Shown one piece after another: positions 61,867-64,000 of a DNA stretch of 64,000 bases. Each line of letters begins with the position of its first letter. The stretch's first letter is position 1. The DNA is from Nodosilinea sp. FACHB-141. Its GTDB lineage: Bacteria > Cyanobacteriota > Cyanobacteriia > Phormidesmidales > Phormidesmidaceae. A model generated the notes under the pieces. That model did not search any database. It was not told where the DNA came from and was given only the letters and a program-made list of their open reading frames with translations. Position numbers and translations under genes: made by a program. The DNA lies in the NCBI RefSeq assembly GCF_014696135.1, contig NZ_JACJPP010000007.1:248001-312000 (forward strand), in the 5' to 3' direction.

Positions 61867-62656
61867 GGTGCAGGGTCAACTCAACGCGATCGCCCACTGC
61901 TAGCCCAAACTGCTGTTGGGCGCTGCCCCGGTTCACCGCCAGTTCCACAAAACCATGGCTGCCCACTAGCGCCAGCCCTTGCCCCGTAAGAACGTCCTCG
62001 TAGGTCTGGCTGCCTGGAAGCGTCCGCTCCCCTATCGTTACGCTCCAGTCGCTAACGGTGACTGTGCTGGCTAGGAGAGTTGTAGCGGCATTGCCGAAGT
62101 GATCGATGTACTGAACTGCGCCTGTCCATCCCTTGGCTGTGGCTATCGGAGCCTGCAAAGGGAGGTTGATAAGGGATTGAGGATCGATCCTGGCGCCCAG
62201 GTTATCTAGCGGCACGCCGTTGGCTAAATGAGCCGCTGCTGGGGCAAAGATGTCGCGCCCATGGAAGGTGGTGCTGGGGTGGGGCGATCGCCAGTAGTCC
62301 ACATTCGTCAGCTCTACCGCCTTCACAATGCCTTGATTTCTCTGACAATTGCTCTGCCAAATGCCGCTGAGCACCCCATTGTCTGGTCCCACAAAAATAC
62401 CTTGGGAAGTCCGCACCGCCACCGCCCGCCGCTGGGTGCCTACCCCCGGATCGACCACCACTAGGTAAACCGTGCCAGGCGGCATGTAGGGATAGGCGCT
62501 GAGCAGGGTGAACCGCGCCGCATAGAGATCCTGCGGCGGCAGAGCGTGGGAGAGATCGATGAGCTGGGCTGTGGGGGCTATTGTGGCGATGACGCCTTTC
62601 ATCACGCCCACGTAGCTGTCTTGAAAGCCGAAATCGGTGAGTAAGGCGATGGGCAT
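61838..62656 (-). CDS. S-adenosylmethionine hydrolase (SAM hydroxide adenosyltransferase, DUF62)
   Basis: A 272-residue enzyme of the DUF62 family, which hydrolyses S-adenosylmethionine to adenosine and methionine; related enzymes make fluoro- and chloro-adenosine. Motifs are LTDFGFQDSYVGVMKGVI (5-22), LIDLSHALPPQDLYAARF, TVYLVVVDPGVGTQRRAV, IFVGPDNGVLS, and FHGRDIFAPAAAHLA. A Trp/Phe-rich halide loop of the fluorinase type was not seen, so hydrolysis is expected. It fits the methyl cycle together with ahcY at 1009. The 3' end overlaps DUF1997 by 29 bases. Confidence 0.92.
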   Translation of the reverse strand: MPIALLTDFGFQDSYVGVMKGVIATIAPTAQLIDLSHALPPQDLYAARFTLLSAYPYMPPGTVYLVVVDPGVGTQRRAVAVRTSQGIFVGPDNGVLSGIWQSNCQRNQGIVKAVELTNVDYWRSPHPSTTFHGRDIFAPAAAHLANGVPLDNLGARIDPQSLINLPLQAPIATAKGWTGAVQYIDHFGNAATTLLASTVTVSDWSVTIGERTLPGSQTYEDVLTGQGLALVGSHGFVELAVNRGSAQQQFGLAVGDRVELTLHPSPAPCDPA

Positions 62657-62704
62657 AGGATCACAGTGGCAGGATAGCTACCGGCTATCTTTGAAAGGCA
62701 ACAG

Positions 62705-63205
62705 TTACGCTTTCGCTTCGTAGTCGCCCGATTTGCCGCCGGTTTTCTTCAGCAGGCGAATATTGCGGATCTCAATAGATTTTTCCAGCCCCTTGGCCAT
62801 GTCGTAGAGGGTGAGGGCGGCAACGCTGGCGGCAGTGAGGGCCTCCATCTCGACCCCGGTTTCGGCCTTAATTTTGACCGTGGCCTGGATTTGGTAACCA
62901 GGCAGCGCTGCATCGGAGGTAATTTGCACCTCCACCTTCTGAATCGGCAGAGGGTGGCAGAGGGGAATTAGGTGGGCGGTCTGCTTGGCCGCCATAATGC
63001 CAGCGATGCGAGCAGTGGCCAGTACGTCGCCCTTGGGGGCGTTACCCGCCTCTATGGTGGCCAGAGTCTCGGGTTGCATGACAACGGTAGCGACGGCGAC
63101 GGCCTCGCGCACTGTCTGAGCTTTAGCGGCCACATCCACCATGTGGGCCTGGCCCTGGGCATCGAGATGGGTGAGTGCCGCCGAAGCCAAAGGATTTTTT
63201 GTCAT
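62705..63205 (-). CDS. moaC: Cyclic pyranopterin monophosphate synthase
   Basis: A 166-residue MoaC that, with MoaA, makes cyclic pyranopterin monophosphate in molybdenum cofactor synthesis. Motifs are [51 protein letters not shown] with the active-site histidine and cysteine region, and [24 protein letters not shown]; the C-terminal KTGGKSG is typical. ATG at 63205 is chosen: longer frames run antisense through the tRNA-Arg gene and encode no family sequence. No moaA or moeA lies within the window. Confidence 0.97.
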   Translation of the reverse strand: MTKNPLASAALTHLDAQGQAHMVDVAAKAQTVREAVAVATVVMQPETLATIEAGNAPKGDVLATARIAGIMAAKQTAHLIPLCHPLPIQKVEVQITSDAALPGYQIQATVKIKAETGVEMEALTAASVAALTLYDMAKGLEKSIEIRNIRLLKKTGGKSGDYEAKA

Positions 63206-63253
63206 GGGTTTAAACTGCGCAAAAGAATATGCTAATATCGAAAGCCTGCACGA

Positions 63254-63327
63254 GGGCGTGTAGCTCAGTGGACTAGAGCACGTGGCTACGGACCACGGTG
63301 TCGGGGGTTCGAATCCCTCCTCGCCCG
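63254..63327 (+). tRNA. trnR: tRNA-Arg (anticodon ACG)
   Basis: A 74-base cloverleaf can be drawn: acceptor GGGCGTG against CTCGCCC with one internal mismatch, D arm with TAGCTCAGTGGACTAGAGCA, anticodon stem CGTGG/CCACG and loop CTACGGA giving anticodon ACG (Arg, CGU), and T arm GGGGGTTCGAATCCC. The discriminator is G and no CCA is encoded. Read on the opposite strand it produces a false N-terminal extension of moaC. Confidence 0.93.
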
Positions 63328-63341
63328 TTTTAACTGAACAT

Positions 63342-63377
63342 CTAGAGCTTGTCACAATCAGATTGGTCAAGCTCTAG
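63342..63377 (+). terminator. Hairpin downstream of tRNA-Arg
   Basis: Perfect arms CTAGAGCTTG and CAAGCTCTAG, with a further small pairing in the 16-base middle, starting 15 bases after the tRNA; CTGTTT follows. Confidence 0.65.
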
Positions 63378-63406
63378 CTGTTTGAGCTTCAGGGTTTAAG
63401 GTGTCC

Positions 63407-63442
63407 GGTTCAAGGCAGGTCATCAACCTGAGGCTTTGAACC
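63407..63442. terminator. Hairpin between tRNA-Arg and the MFS gene
   Basis: Outer arms GGTTCAA and TTGAACC with an inner CAGGT-CATCA-ACCTG stem. It probably terminates the minus-strand MFS gene ending at 63475. Confidence 0.55.
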
Positions 63443-63474
63443 CCCACGATTTGTCCCCCTTGGCGACTATCAGA

Positions 63475-64000
63475 CTACCCAGCGTTGCTGGAGCTGGGAT
63501 TGGGTAGGTCGATCGCATAGATATCTCGGCCATGCCCTAGGGCAAACCTGAGGGAGTGGGCCAGATCTTTACTGTTGGCGGTAGCGAAAACCACCAGGCC
63601 CACCATCGTCATCACCCCAGATAGGCCAAAAATTCCTCTATAGCCAAGCTGGTCGGCGATAGTGCCAAAGATGGGGCCAGCTAGGGCAATACCCACGTCA
63701 AAGCCGACCATAGCTAGGCCAAAGGTGCGACCGCGATCGCTGGGGCTAGAGCGATCGCCCATCAGCGCTGCAATCATCGGAATTAAGGTGCCGCCTGCAA
63801 AACCTTGAACAAACCCTGCTAGCAAGAACATTGGCGCACTGCGGGCCAGCCAGAACATGGCCATGCCCAAACTATAGATCAGCAGGCTAGCGGTAATGAA
63901 GCGCCCCCGTCCGTAGCGATCGGAGGCCCGACCAGCAATGAGACGCGACATAAAGCTTGCCAGGGCTGAAGCGGTGTAGATTAGGCCCACATTCAAATTC
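63475..64000 (-). CDS. MFS transporter, C-terminal part (cut by window edge)
   Basis: The last 175 or so residues of a major facilitator superfamily transporter; the frame is open to the end of the window. It includes SRLIAGRASDRYGRGRF, the loop motif that links helices 2/3 or 8/9, then about four more helices (LLIYSLGMAMFWLARSAPMF, FGLAMVGFDVGIALAGPIFG, GLSGVMTMVGLVVFATA). The repeat of the motif with GRTFGLAMVGFDVG suggests the C-terminal six-helix half. Substrate unknown. The N-terminal half lies outside the window. Confidence 0.8.
   Translation of the reverse strand, partial: NLNVGLIYTASALASFMSRLIAGRASDRYGRGRFITASLLIYSLGMAMFWLARSAPMFLLAGFVQGFAGGTLIPMIAALMGDRSSPSDRGRTFGLAMVGFDVGIALAGPIFGTIADQLGYRGIFGLSGVMTMVGLVVFATANSKDLAHSLRFALGHGRDIYAIDLPNPSSSNAG

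Noticed and set aside
63206-63370. N-terminal extension of the moaC open frame (55 codons)
   Set aside because: It is the antisense of tRNA-Arg and its flank; the peptide [18 protein letters not shown] is a well-known tRNA-antisense artefact. The true start is at 63205.

Overview
The window is chromosomal DNA from a cyanobacterium, most likely a filamentous Leptolyngbya/Nodosilinea-type lineage; that placement is inferred, with no marker gene to prove it. The evidence is the highly iterated palindrome GCGATCGC (HIP1) recurring throughout, plastoquinone-type NDH-1 genes (ndhB, ndhF, ndhD), a three-domain flavodiiron protein, chorismate lyase, a CbiG-CobJ fusion, and several proteins typical of cyanobacteria (DUF1997, multi-PAS/GAF regulators, Uma2). 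No rRNA, prophage, insertion sequence or CRISPR array is visible. One tRNA-Arg(ACG) lies near the right edge.

Layout. 1-16 kb: Uma2 nuclease, ahcY, panB, clpP, a TerC-like membrane protein, a 3-mercaptopyruvate-type sulfurtransferase, an HdeD-like protein with a lipase-like hydrolase, the cbiG-cobJ fusion, flv3, an MnmC-like methyltransferase and an HD-GYP response regulator. 16-30 kb: topA, ndhB, a large GAF protein, pyrD, and a tightly overlapping MoxR-DUF58-DUF4350-DUF4129 operon. 30-34 kb: the most distinctive accessory module. A methyltransferase, a cytochrome P450, a small-molecule export-type membrane protein and a second membrane protein face a divergent TetR regulator across a promoter holding two near-identical palindromic operators. 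34-43 kb: TRIC-type channel, recA, a TspO-like protein, a CPBP protease, a ribbon-helix-helix/MazF toxin-antitoxin pair whose toxin overlaps sbcD, a CDF cation transporter, chorismate lyase and an AtzF-C-like protein. 43-54 kb: a secreted HtrA-like protease with two PPC domains, a six-PAS diguanylate cyclase, and ndhF-ndhD. 54-64 kb: a coiled-coil protein, a gene-poor AT-richer stretch, a PilP-like membrane protein, a cupin, murG, DUF4112, DUF1997, an S-adenosylmethionine hydrolase, moaC, tRNA-Arg and the C-terminal part of an MFS transporter cut by the window edge.

Genes are mostly single or in short operons, and convergent pairs are commonly separated by long perfect hairpins that probably terminate both transcripts. 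Housekeeping themes are photosynthetic and respiratory electron flow (NDH-1, Flv3, quinone head-group synthesis), the methyl cycle, cofactor synthesis (pantothenate, cobalamin, molybdopterin), DNA maintenance (TopA, RecA, SbcD) and second-messenger signalling. Several start codons were moved inward from the longest open frame where a ribosome-binding site, family length or an overlapping tRNA argued for it. All functional calls come from reading the translated sequence; no database search was run.
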